Origin: Streptomyces sp. NBC_00536
GTDB taxonomy: Bacteria; Actinomycetota; Actinomycetes; Streptomycetales; Streptomycetaceae
Assembly: GCF_036346295.1 (NCBI RefSeq)
Contig: NZ_CP107820.1
Coordinates: forward strand, 186,001-250,000
DNA: 64,000 bases
Reading direction: 5' to 3'
A program made the position numbers and the translations under genes. Numbering within the stretch: position 1 is the first letter of the stretch; each line of letters opens with the position of its first letter. Shown one piece after another: positions 43,101-50,497 of the stretch. The notes beneath the pieces are model-generated. The model searched no databases, was not told the DNA's origin, and saw nothing but the letters and a program-made list of their open reading frames with translations.

Positions 43101-43129
43101 CCCGCGCCGAGCGGGGAGACCTCGCATGA
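40106..43129 (+). CDS. Inactive type I PKS ketosynthase with a giant Pro/Ala/Gly insertion
   Basis: 1007 aa. Residues 1-28 resemble a docking/start segment of modular PKS (REILRRFKSGTL). KS sequence starts at ~51 (CAVIALQGHFPQAVDLTAFW), stops at ~77, and resumes only at ~517 (AAFDPDLFGLDPATAAALDP). The ~440 residues between are low-complexity P/A/G/T repeats. The catalytic Cys is Ala (VDTGASSFLTAVHHA), the HGTGT motif is absent, and GH is GR (SVGRAGAATGAAAL). The last part resembles a post-KS/linker (LPTTASRPRPFWLP). No AT, KR or ACP domain. Overlaps the PPTase gene by ATGA. A dead KS, possibly structural. Confidence 0.8.
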   Translation: MEDREILRRFKSGTLERRRAVALLTADPTATAPPEPLPATPPTAPRPPAPCAVIALQGHFPQAVDLTAFWHLSLSPTTPPAQPMSDPVPAATTPPAQPGPGTGPAYARPTDQPGPGPAVVTTTDQRGPGLAYARPADQPGPGTLPGPTSPTPPARYWPDPPAQTAARAEPTANHPGTDPAYPTPTDQPAPGPDPAAAPAAAEPGPGTAPVYARPADPPGPGTVPARAADGTPAEAPSPAVAAAGQATATGRPAPRPGPPATGPSLAAAGRVTATGTPRLTPVRTPGAGPSTGIGPTEAPGPSLAAGPGTAPGTAPGVSPGAAPGVAPGVSPGAAPGAAPGVSPGAAPGAAPGVGPGAGPNAGPGTGIGPATAPGASLTAGPGAAPGASPGAGPDTGTGPTAAPGASPAAGPGATPGTAPGASPNSPAAPAAPAAATGTGTAPDVHPGAPGADTAPTGTPGPGTAETPASVRAMAAWATPPDRNTPPAAGPAPGHEPATVPGQGNTPGTAPIPDQNPRLLNGVAAFDPDLFGLDPATAAALDPQERLLLESARQVLEGAGYAGARLDALGSPDGATASRSVGVFTAVTSHDYSLLAPAGTPYGDPAGRLSRLLDLRGPSQSVDTGASSFLTAVHHALAALRAGECAAALVGAAELRLHPGRLRPGDGEGVAAVLLRPLSAARADGDRVQAVVLSSAVGHPGRGPHAPLRERLAQRALATARIPAAAVALTEDSRSAARSVGRAGAATGAAALARAVLQLRHATLLPDPARSGGRAQPAPWPAGAPRRALVGVHEDGEPQAVLVLAEAPAPAPAPEQPAPEPGGGPRLVLLSAPTPAHLTATAGRLARWLTSPAGAARGAVCDLDAVAGELRSGRAPMDCRLAVVATDVPELASALAAFAAPGGLPEADGLPYAPPVRSADLRTAHARDPLLLGDLGETRAYVDALWRGDRLEQLTRLWLAGVDVLVTDTAPGAGPRPVLDLPTTASRPRPFWLPAPPDTARAERGDLA
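40336..41655. repeat. Low-complexity insertion inside the KS gene
   Basis: About 1.3 kb with short imperfect repeats, densest at 41026-41370 where 15-18-bp units coding for PGAAPGVSPGA-like strings recur (GCGGCCCCGGGCGTGAGCCC-type). The reverse strand also reads open here because of codon composition, which explains the large antisense reading frames. Reading frame is kept throughout. Confidence 0.75.
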
Positions 43130-44055
43130 ACGCCGCCACGACGGTGAACGCCGCGACGGTGACCAGCGCCACGACGGCAACCAGCGCCCCGCGAGCGCCC
43201 GGCGGCACCAACCGGCAGCAACTGGTCGAGGCGGCCGCCGCCCAGGGCCCCACCGCCGAGGCGGTCACCCTGTGGCTGTGCCCCAACGACGAGGTCAGTC
43301 CGGCCCTGGCCAGTCTGCTGGCCGGGCACTGGCTGGACGCCCACGAGCACAAGACCGCGGGCAAGTTCCTCTTCGAGCGGGACCGCAGCCAGTACCTGAT
43401 CGCCCACACGCTGGTGCGCCGCGCCCTGTCCCTGGAGGCGGGCCTGTCCGAGGCCGAGCTGGTCATCTGGCGCTCCGCCCGCGGGCGGCCGTTCCTGCGG
43501 CCCTCCCCCGACGCCCTGCCGCGCGGCGGCGCCCAGCTGGACTTCAACCTCTCGCACGCGGGCGGCTACAACCTGCTCGGCATCGTGCGCCACCAGCGCA
43601 TCGGCGTGGACGTGGAGCGGATGGACGACCGCGACGCCCAGGCCATCACCACCATCGTGCGCACCTTCGCGCCCGAGGAGCGCGACTGGGTGGACACCCT
43701 GCCCCCGGGGCGCGAGCGCGACCGGCGCGCGCTGCGCGTGTGGACGCTCAAGGAGGCGTACTCCAAGGCCCGCGGCCTGGGTCTCGGACTGCCCTTCGAC
43801 AGCTTCGTGTTCACGATGGACGACGAGCGCGGTGTGCGCGCCTTCGCCCCGCCGGAGGACGACACGGCCCGCCCCTGGTGGTTCATCGAGCTGGAGCCGG
43901 TCCCCGGCGTCCTGGTCGCCGTCGCGGTCCCCGCCGACCCCGGGCAGGACGCGGTGATCCAGCTGAACCACGGCTTCCCGTGGAGCCGCAGCGCCCCCCA
44001 GAGTTTTCCGCTCCCGGATCCGGTCGGCGGAATCCAGGCATCCGTTCCCGCGTGA
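43126..44055 (+). CDS. 4'-phosphopantetheinyl transferase (Sfp type), first copy
   Basis: 309 aa. Sfp-type marks: FLRPSPDALPRGGAQLDFNL, SHAGGYNLLGIV, the Mg-binding RIGVDVERMDD, and WTLKEAYSKARGLGLG. Activates ACP domains by attaching phosphopantetheine from CoA. Probably serves the tandem ACP at 39198 encoded two genes upstream. ATG 43126 overlaps the previous stop. The Ala/Thr-rich N-terminal ~30 residues are not part of the fold. Confidence 0.9.
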   Translation: MNAATTVNAATVTSATTATSAPRAPGGTNRQQLVEAAAAQGPTAEAVTLWLCPNDEVSPALASLLAGHWLDAHEHKTAGKFLFERDRSQYLIAHTLVRRALSLEAGLSEAELVIWRSARGRPFLRPSPDALPRGGAQLDFNLSHAGGYNLLGIVRHQRIGVDVERMDDRDAQAITTIVRTFAPEERDWVDTLPPGRERDRRALRVWTLKEAYSKARGLGLGLPFDSFVFTMDDERGVRAFAPPEDDTARPWWFIELEPVPGVLVAVAVPADPGQDAVIQLNHGFPWSRSAPQSFPLPDPVGGIQASVPA

Positions 44056-44386
44056 CACCCCGGACAGCCCCCGAACACCCCCGGAACACTCCTCGAATCC
44101 TTTACCGATAATTTGGAAACATTCGCGGATCTTCTCGCGCCCCGGAAAGTTGATCTATATCTCTCCAGCTTTCCCCGGACATCCGCCCGTAACATCATCC
44201 AGCCCGCCCTGACCTGCAAAGAGGCTGAATCCATCCCGTACTGATGGGACGCCATGGAAAGGCGCTCAAGGACCACTACAGGAAATAGAGAAAGACCTGT
44301 GGCCCCCGCTAGCGTGCCTGGAGCGGGGGCGGATTTCTGCCCACCGGATGGAAAAGACAAGGAACTCGACGAGTACGGAGGAGACC
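44056..44386. promoter_or_regulatory. 331-bp leader of the first SARP gene
   Basis: No gene seen. It has AT-rich promoter-like patches (GATAATTTGGAAACATTC, TTGATCTATATCTCTCC) and a hairpin GCCCCCGCT...AGCGGGGGC at 44302-44330 (9-bp stem, 11-nt loop) in the presumed 5' UTR, which could attenuate expression. Confidence 0.45.
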
Positions 44387-45208
44387 GTGAGGATTCAGGT
44401 TCTGGGTCCGTTGAGTGCCGAGGTCAACGGGGGATCCATCGTTCCGACCGCGGGTAAACCACGGCAGGTTCTGTCACTGCTCGCGCTCTATCCGGGGCGC
44501 GTCATGCCGGTCCCCACCCTCATGGAGGAGATCTGGGGGACCCAGCCGCCGCAGAGCGCGCTGACCACCCTCCAGACGTACATCCTCCAGTTACGCAGAC
44601 GCCTGGGCACCGCGATGGGCCCCGACGCGCCCGGTGGCGCCAAAGAGGTACTGGCCACCCGGCACGGCGGCTACCTGCTGCAGATCCCCGAAGAGAGCGT
44701 CGACGTACACGATTACGAGCGCCTGATCCGCGAGGGCCAGACGGCCTTCGAGACGGGCGACAGCCAGGTCTCGGCGGCCCGCTTCAAGGCCGCGCTGGAC
44801 CTGTGGCGCGGACCGGCCCTGGTCGACGTACGCGTGGGACCGATCCTCGACATCGAGGTGATGCGCCTGGAGGAGAGCCGGCTCGTCACCGTGGAACGGC
44901 GGATCGACGCCGACCTGCGCCTCGGCCGGCACGCCGAACTCATCGCCGAACTCACCGAACTGACCGCGCGCCACCCCCAGCACGAGGGACTGCACTCCCA
45001 GGTGATGGTCGCGCTCTACCGCTCGGGCCGACAGGCCTCGGCACTGGAGGTGTACCGCAAGCTGCGCATGCGGCTGATCGAGGACCTGGGCGTGGAGCCC
45101 TCCCCGCAGTTGCAGCGCCTGCACCAGGCGATGCTGTCCGTGGACCCGCAGCTCGACGTCTTCGCGGGCCCCCGGCACACCTCGACCTTCGACCTCTTCG
45201 CCGCCTGA
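44387..45208 (+). CDS. SARP-family activator (first copy)
   Basis: 273 aa. Winged-helix OmpR-like DNA-binding N-terminus (RIQVLGPLSAEVNGGSIVPT, then KPRQVLSLLALYPGRVM) and a bacterial transcriptional activation domain with VDVHDYERLIREGQ and HPQHEGLHSQVMVALYRSGR. No extra ATPase or TPR domain, so a small DnrI/RedD/ActII-ORF4-like SARP. GTG 44387 follows GGAGGAG. Close in sequence to the SARP at 60819, including GPLSAEVNGGSIVPTA. A pathway-specific activator is the likely role. Confidence 0.92.
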   Translation: MRIQVLGPLSAEVNGGSIVPTAGKPRQVLSLLALYPGRVMPVPTLMEEIWGTQPPQSALTTLQTYILQLRRRLGTAMGPDAPGGAKEVLATRHGGYLLQIPEESVDVHDYERLIREGQTAFETGDSQVSAARFKAALDLWRGPALVDVRVGPILDIEVMRLEESRLVTVERRIDADLRLGRHAELIAELTELTARHPQHEGLHSQVMVALYRSGRQASALEVYRKLRMRLIEDLGVEPSPQLQRLHQAMLSVDPQLDVFAGPRHTSTFDLFAA

Positions 45209-45390
45209 GGACCCGCCCCGGGCCGGTACGCGCACCTCCTGGCCGGTACGCGCGTACCCCCGGGGCGGCTCCGCCACCCGTGCCGGGCCTCTCGAAGGCC
45301 TCTCCAGCCCCGGTCCAGCCGGGGCGCGGACAGTGATGGGTCATCACCGGCCCGCCGCTTGGGGTGCCGTTCGGAGCCAGGAGGTCGCAC

Positions 45391-46986
45391 GTGCCCATCC
45401 TGAGGTACCTGGAGAACCCGCTCGACGACCTGCTGCGGCGGGCCGCGGCGCGCGGGGGTGACGCACCGGCCGTCACCACCGCCCGTACCACCCTCACCTT
45501 CGCCGCAATCGACCGGGAAGCAGACCGGATCGCGCACGTCGTACGCCGCCTCGCGTCCCGGCCCGGCGCCGTGGTCGCGGCGGCCGCGAACCTGGACGCG
45601 GTGTTCCCCGCCGTCTACTACGGCACGATCCGCAGCGGCCACCTGCTGGCCCTCGTCGATCCGCTGACCGGTCCGGCCGCCCTGCACGAGATCCTCACCA
45701 CGGCCGGAGCCGAGATCGCCTTCGTGCCCACGGCCCTCGCCGAGCTGCTGGTCAAGATGGAGGACCAGCTGCCGCACCTGCGCACGATCGTGGTGACGGA
45801 CGCGGTCGGCGAAGTGGCCCCCGGCTCGTCCCTGGCACTGTCCACGGTGCTTGCGTCCGCGCCGCACACCCCACTGCGGACCGGCCCCCCGATCGACGTG
45901 GACTCCGTGGCCTGCCTCCACTTCACCCCGCACACGAGCCCGCACACGGGGTCGCCGGGCATGGCATGGCGAGCGATCCGTTTCAGCCACCGCAACCTCA
46001 TCGCGGGCGCCGCCCAAACGGCCATCGCCCAGAACCTGGACTCCGGTTCGGTCATCGTGAACCACTTGCCCCTCTACCATCCCGCCCACCTCAACGCCGC
46101 CGTGCACGCGGGCGCCTGGCAGGTGCTGTGCGCCGATCCGGCGCCCTGGGCCGGGATCGCGCTCGCCGCGCGGGTGGGCGCGGACCACTACCACGGGCTC
46201 GCGAGCCGGCTGACCCGGCTGGCCGCCGACCGCCGCTTCGCACCCGGACACCCGGACCTGCCCGGCCCGCACCTGCGCGCGGTGCTCTCCGGCGGCACCC
46301 CGCTGGAACCGGCGACCGCGCGGCGGCTGCGCGACGTCCTGGGCGCGCCCGTCCTGCAGGGGTACGGCCTGAGCGAGGTGTGCACCCTCTCCCACCACCA
46401 GGTGCCCGGCTCCCGGCCGGACCTCGGCGCGGTCGGCGTCCCGCTGCCGGGCACCGAGTGCCGGGTGGTCGCGCCCGCCGGGCGGGAGCCGGTCGCGGTG
46501 TGGTCGACGGGCGAGGTGGAGATCCGCGGTCCGCAGCTGACCGCGGGCTGCGGGGCGGACGGCTGGCTCTCCACGGGCGACGTGGGCTATCTCGACGAGG
46601 ACGGCGGACTGTACGTCGTCGACCGCCTCGGCTCCGTCTTCACCTGCGACGACGTCCTCATCGCGCCGTCCCTGATCGAACGGGTCATCGCCGAGGACCC
46701 CCGGGTCGCGGAGTGCGTCGTGGCCGACTGGCCCGACCCAGCACGCGGCGCCCTGGTCTGGGCAGGCATCGTCCTACGCCCGGGTGTCCCGACCCACACC
46801 CCCTTGCTCCTCCTCGACACCCTGGACTCGATAGCGGAACAGGCCAACGCCCGCCTCTCCTCAGGAGAACGCATCCGTCGCCTGGAAGCCCTGGACACCA
46901 TCCCCCGCACCCCCACCGGCACCCCCGCCCGCCACCACATCCGCACCCGCCTCCAAGCCCTCTCCACCGCCGAAACCACCACCTGA
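45391..46986 (+). CDS. Degenerate adenylation enzyme (FAAL/acyl-AMP ligase-like)
   Basis: 531 aa. ANL fold is clear: QGYGLSEVCTLSHHQ, STGDVGYLDEDGGLYVVD, DRLGSVFTCDDVLIAPSLIE. But the P-loop motif (normally TSGTTGxPKG) reads HFTPHTSPHTGSPGMAW, and the catalytic C-terminal Lys is Thr (IPRTPTGTPARHHIR). Adenylation should therefore be lost or very weak. GTG 45391 has a good SD (AGGAGG). Encoded alone between the first SARP and a repeat-rich gap. Confidence 0.8.
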   Translation: MPILRYLENPLDDLLRRAAARGGDAPAVTTARTTLTFAAIDREADRIAHVVRRLASRPGAVVAAAANLDAVFPAVYYGTIRSGHLLALVDPLTGPAALHEILTTAGAEIAFVPTALAELLVKMEDQLPHLRTIVVTDAVGEVAPGSSLALSTVLASAPHTPLRTGPPIDVDSVACLHFTPHTSPHTGSPGMAWRAIRFSHRNLIAGAAQTAIAQNLDSGSVIVNHLPLYHPAHLNAAVHAGAWQVLCADPAPWAGIALAARVGADHYHGLASRLTRLAADRRFAPGHPDLPGPHLRAVLSGGTPLEPATARRLRDVLGAPVLQGYGLSEVCTLSHHQVPGSRPDLGAVGVPLPGTECRVVAPAGREPVAVWSTGEVEIRGPQLTAGCGADGWLSTGDVGYLDEDGGLYVVDRLGSVFTCDDVLIAPSLIERVIAEDPRVAECVVADWPDPARGALVWAGIVLRPGVPTHTPLLLLDTLDSIAEQANARLSSGERIRRLEALDTIPRTPTGTPARHHIRTRLQALSTAETTT

Positions 46987-47313
46987 CCCCCCGCCGCGCC
47001 CCCAGAGGGGGACAGCCGACCGACAAGGGCGCGCAACCCCAGCCCCGCCGGCGTTTGAGGCGCCCCCAGAGGGCCAGCCGACCCAACGGGGCGCACCCAC
47101 CCCACCCCCACCGAGGCCATTCCAGCCCCGCCGGCGTTTGAGGCGCCCCCAGAGGGCCAGCCGACCCAACGGGGCGCACCCACCCCACCCTCGCCGAGGC
47201 CATTCCAGCCCCGCCGGCGTTTGAGGCGCCCCCGGAGGGCCAGCCGACCGGCGCCACCGATCCGGCCCCCGCCCCCGCCCCCGAGACCAGGCCCGCCAGG
47301 GCTACCGACTGGG
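46987..47313. repeat. 82-bp tandem repeats with a streptomycete intergenic element
   Basis: Three copies of CAGCCCCGCCGGCGTTTGAGG begin near 47040, 47122 and 47204, each inside a larger unit of about 82 bp (CAACGGGGCGCACCCACCCCACC...CCGAGGCCATTC). The core recurs at 54821, 54977, 62034, 62093 and 62126. This gap between two convergent genes holds no gene; the repeats may act as terminators or protein or recombination sites. Confidence 0.75.
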
Positions 47314-49419
47314 CTACCGACTGGGCGTCGAGGCCGACGCCGAGGCCTCCACCGGGGCCAGCGCCCGCACAAGCGCCTCCGCCGAAGCCTCCGCATCCGC
47401 GACCCCCGTCATCACCACCGTCACCGCCAAGTCCCGCCCCGGCTCCCGGACCAGCGCCTCCCCCAGCCCCTGCGCCGCCCCCGCCCCGGGCCCGCACCCG
47501 CACAGGAACACCCGCCGCCCGGGGACGGGCACAAGCAAGCCATCCAGTTCCGGCGGAACCGAAACCGCCCCCGCCCCCGGAAGCCCCGGCAGCCACAGCA
47601 CGACCACCCTCCCCACCCCCCGATACCGCCGCGCGAACACCTCGTACGCCCCCGCAACCACCCCCGGCACCGCCACCAGGCAGATCACATCCGCCGAAGC
47701 CCCACCCGCCCGCAGGGTCCGCAGCACGACCCGCCGGACCGGCGGCGGGTCCGGAGCCACGGCCGGGACCTCGACATGGGCCAGCAGCGACAGCGCCTGC
47801 CCCACCGTCGTCCCCGGATCCCGCATCTGCGCCAGCGCCCGCAACAGGCTCACGCACTGCCCGAGCGCCGCCGACGCGTCCTCGTCGGCCAGACTCGCCC
47901 GGTCGTACACCGCGCTGAGCGCCAGCGCCCCGCCCCGCTCGTGCCGCGCGTTCAGCGTGATCGGCAGGCTGGTCCCGCCGCCCGCGGGCCGCGGCTCGTC
48001 CACCTCGATCCCCTGTCCCTCCAGTTCGGCCCGTACGCCCGGCGGGAGTTCGGGCCAGTGGTCGAAGGACACGACGGTGTCGGTGAGCGGCGGCTCGCCG
48101 TCACCGCGCCCGATCCACGCCCGGATCCGGTCGCCGGACACCCACGGGTACGCGGCCAGGTCGAGCAGCGCGTCCCGCACCTGCTGGAGCAGCTCGGCCA
48201 GCGGGGCCGCCGGGTCCACGCGCACCGTCATCGGCAGCGGGTGCCCGAGCACGCCGGGTATCCCCGCGGCTCCGGGCAGCGCGATGTCCCGGGGCCCAAG
48301 CTGCACCCCGAAGCTCACCCGCAGCGGGCCGCCGGTCCCCGCCGCCCGGTACAGCAGCAGCGCCCACACCACGTGCAGGGCGCTGCTCTCCCCGGCCCCC
48401 CGGGCCGCGGCCCAGGAGCGCAGCCCGGAGCTGTACGGCTCGACGAGCCGCCTGCGCAGCCGCCCCGCCCCGCTCTGGCGGGTGTCGGCGCCCCGGCGGC
48501 CCACCGCGGTCGCGGCGTGCCGCGGGGGTCCGGTCCGCGTCCACAGTTCGCGCGCGCCCTCGCTGCTCTGCCGGGCCAGCCAGCGGGCGTGGTCGCGCAG
48601 GTCGGGGCGGCGCTCCCCGCCGGGCAGCACCCCGCCGGCCAGGTAGGCCCGGTAGAACTCGCGCAGCAGCAGGTGCACCCCGCGCTCGTCGAGCAGCGCC
48701 CGGTGGTAGGTCAGCAGGACGCGTACGGGCGCCCCCGGCCGCCCGTGCAGCAGGGTGAGCCGCAGCAGCGGCGGCCGGTCCAGCGCGAAGCCGTGCAGCC
48801 GGTCGGCCGCGAGGAGCCCGGGCCAGTCGGCCTCGCCGTGCGCGCGGTGGACGATGTCGACGTCGGCGCGCGGGTGCAGTACGAGCCTGGCCACCGCCGT
48901 CCAGTCGAAGGCGGCCCGCAGCACCGCTTCCCGGTCGGCCACCGACTGCCAGGCCGCGGCGAAGCGCGCCCGTTCCAGCGGGCCGGACCAGGTCCAGTGC
49001 AGTTGCTCGATGTGCCGGTCGGGGCCGCTCTGCCGGGTGACCGCCTCCCAGAGCAGTTCCCGCTGGTGGCCGACCAGTTCGAGCGGCTCCCCGGCCGCCC
49101 GGTGCGGACCGAGCAGGTCGGCGAGCAACTCGGGCCCCGGCCCGCCACCCGCACCAGCACCCGCACCCGCACCCACGCCCGCACCCGCACCCGCACCCGG
49201 AACCAGCCGCAGCGTGTGCCGCCCCGGCCCGTGGCACTCCAGCGTGACCTGGAACTCCCGGTGCCGCCCGGCGATCCGGGCAGCGAACAGTTCGGCGTCC
49301 GCGTCGTCGCGCAGCCCGCGCACGCCGAAGACGAGGGGGGCTCCGGCCACCGGCCGCCCCGCCTCGCGCACCACGACGAGGACCGGCCCCGGGCCCCGGG
49401 GGCCCGACGTGCCGGTCAT
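47314..49419 (-). CDS. Degenerate NRPS condensation domain with TE-like tail
   Basis: 701 aa. Residues ~110-560 resemble an NRPS condensation domain (LLWEAVTRQSGPDRHIEQLH; DTVVSFDHWPELP). The HHxxxDG motif reads TYHRALLDERG: the second, catalytic His is Arg and the Gly is Glu. Residues ~565-700 look like a short type II thioesterase without its serine (LCGCGPGAGAAQGLGEAL where GHSxG is expected). A Gly/Ala string (~75-95) separates an unassigned N-terminal part. Not a free-standing normal C domain. Confidence 0.65.
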   Translation of the reverse strand: MTGTSGPRGPGPVLVVVREAGRPVAGAPLVFGVRGLRDDADAELFAARIAGRHREFQVTLECHGPGRHTLRLVPGAGAGAGVGAGAGAGAGGGPGPELLADLLGPHRAAGEPLELVGHQRELLWEAVTRQSGPDRHIEQLHWTWSGPLERARFAAAWQSVADREAVLRAAFDWTAVARLVLHPRADVDIVHRAHGEADWPGLLAADRLHGFALDRPPLLRLTLLHGRPGAPVRVLLTYHRALLDERGVHLLLREFYRAYLAGGVLPGGERRPDLRDHARWLARQSSEGARELWTRTGPPRHAATAVGRRGADTRQSGAGRLRRRLVEPYSSGLRSWAAARGAGESSALHVVWALLLYRAAGTGGPLRVSFGVQLGPRDIALPGAAGIPGVLGHPLPMTVRVDPAAPLAELLQQVRDALLDLAAYPWVSGDRIRAWIGRGDGEPPLTDTVVSFDHWPELPPGVRAELEGQGIEVDEPRPAGGGTSLPITLNARHERGGALALSAVYDRASLADEDASAALGQCVSLLRALAQMRDPGTTVGQALSLLAHVEVPAVAPDPPPVRRVVLRTLRAGGASADVICLVAVPGVVAGAYEVFARRYRGVGRVVVLWLPGLPGAGAVSVPPELDGLLVPVPGRRVFLCGCGPGAGAAQGLGEALVREPGRDLAVTVVMTGVADAEASAEALVRALAPVEASASASTPSR

Positions 49420-49597
49420 CCCTGGCCCGTACTTCCCCCGGCCGCCACCGGGAGCTGGGGGAAACCCGGGCTATCCGTCCTGACCGGCACGACGGCCCCC
49501 GACCCGGACACGGCGCGGCCCGCGCGCGGCCGCAGGCCGCGCTCCGGCGAGTTCCCTTGCCTTCACGGCGTACGCCTTCCCTTGGCCCGGCCGGAGG

Positions 49598-50497
49598 TTA
49601 CCGGTCCAAAAAGCGTAGTAGGCCCAGCGGTTCGGGGCCCCTTTCCTCAAGCGGACCTGCACCGCTCCGCGAACCGGCGTCGACCGGCGGCGCGGTCTCC
49701 GGCACAGACTTCGGCGCCGAGCCCGCCCGTACCCGCCGGTGCGCCTCGCTGACGAGATAGCGGTCCTGGACGAGATGCGTGGCGAAGCTCCACCGCCCGC
49801 CCGCGTCATCGCCCGGCACGACCTGCGGCGCACCGGCCCCGTCCCCGGAACCCGCCCCGGCCCCGTACGCGAACCCGAACCCGGCGAAGCTCCGCCGCAT
49901 CCCGTGCCCGAGCGCCTTCGTGTACGCCTCCTTCAAGGTCCACATGCGCAACAGCCGCACCCGGCGCTCCTCTTCGGGCAGCGCGGCCAGCTCCGCGTCC
50001 TCCGCCGGGGTGCACACGTGCTCGCGCAGCAGCTCGAAGGAGATCTGCCGCCCCACCGGCTCCGCGTCCACCCCGATCGGCCCGGTCCGGCTCACCCCGA
50101 CCACGATCAGCTCGTCGGTGTGCGCCAGGCTCACCTCCAGCTCGCCGCCGAGCCCGCGCAGGACGGGCCGCCCGCCGGGCCGGTAGCCGAGGTCGAGGGC
50201 GCCCACGGGTACGTTCAGCGCGCTCGCGGCGGTGTACTTCATCACCAGCCGGGACACCGCGAACCGCATCCGCCCGGCCGCCGTCGGCCCCTGCCGGTAG
50301 CGCGGCCAGTCGTGCCCGAGCAGCGGCCGCAGCCCCGGATCCAGCAGCGCGGCCGTCAGCCACTGGCCCCAGGTGGTGCAGACGACCGCCCGGCCGTCGT
50401 CGTCGAGCCGGTCGCCCAGCTCGTCCCACGGCCCGTCGGGCCCGGCGACCGCCAGCGGCGCGGGCCCCGGCCCGTAGCCGGGCGCCGCCGCGCTCAC
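49598..50497 (-). CDS. 4'-phosphopantetheinyl transferase (Sfp type), second copy
   Basis: 299 aa. YRQGPTAAGRMRFAVSRLVM, EVSLAHTDELIVVGVS, Mg-binding GPIGVDAEPVGRQ, and MWTLKEAYTKALGHGMRRSF. GTG 50497 overlaps the stop of the gene upstream (GTGA). Only distantly alike the PPTase at 43126, so they may serve different carriers; two PPTases in one cluster is uncommon. Long Pro/Gly-rich tail (~60 residues). Confidence 0.88.
   Translation of the reverse strand: MSAAAPGYGPGPAPLAVAGPDGPWDELGDRLDDDGRAVVCTTWGQWLTAALLDPGLRPLLGHDWPRYRQGPTAAGRMRFAVSRLVMKYTAASALNVPVGALDLGYRPGGRPVLRGLGGELEVSLAHTDELIVVGVSRTGPIGVDAEPVGRQISFELLREHVCTPAEDAELAALPEEERRVRLLRMWTLKEAYTKALGHGMRRSFAGFGFAYGAGAGSGDGAGAPQVVPGDDAGGRWSFATHLVQDRYLVSEAHRRVRAGSAPKSVPETAPPVDAGSRSGAGPLEERGPEPLGLLRFLDR

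Noticed and set aside
39722..43180. A 1152-residue open frame on the minus strand over the KS gene
   Set aside because: It is Arg/Gly-rich repeat translation opposite the low-complexity insertion, with no domain, and the plus-strand frame has KS motifs.
46987..47313. CRISPR-like array from regularly spaced repeats
   Set aside because: The spacers are themselves near-identical (82-bp tandem unit), there is no cas gene, and the element is dispersed elsewhere.
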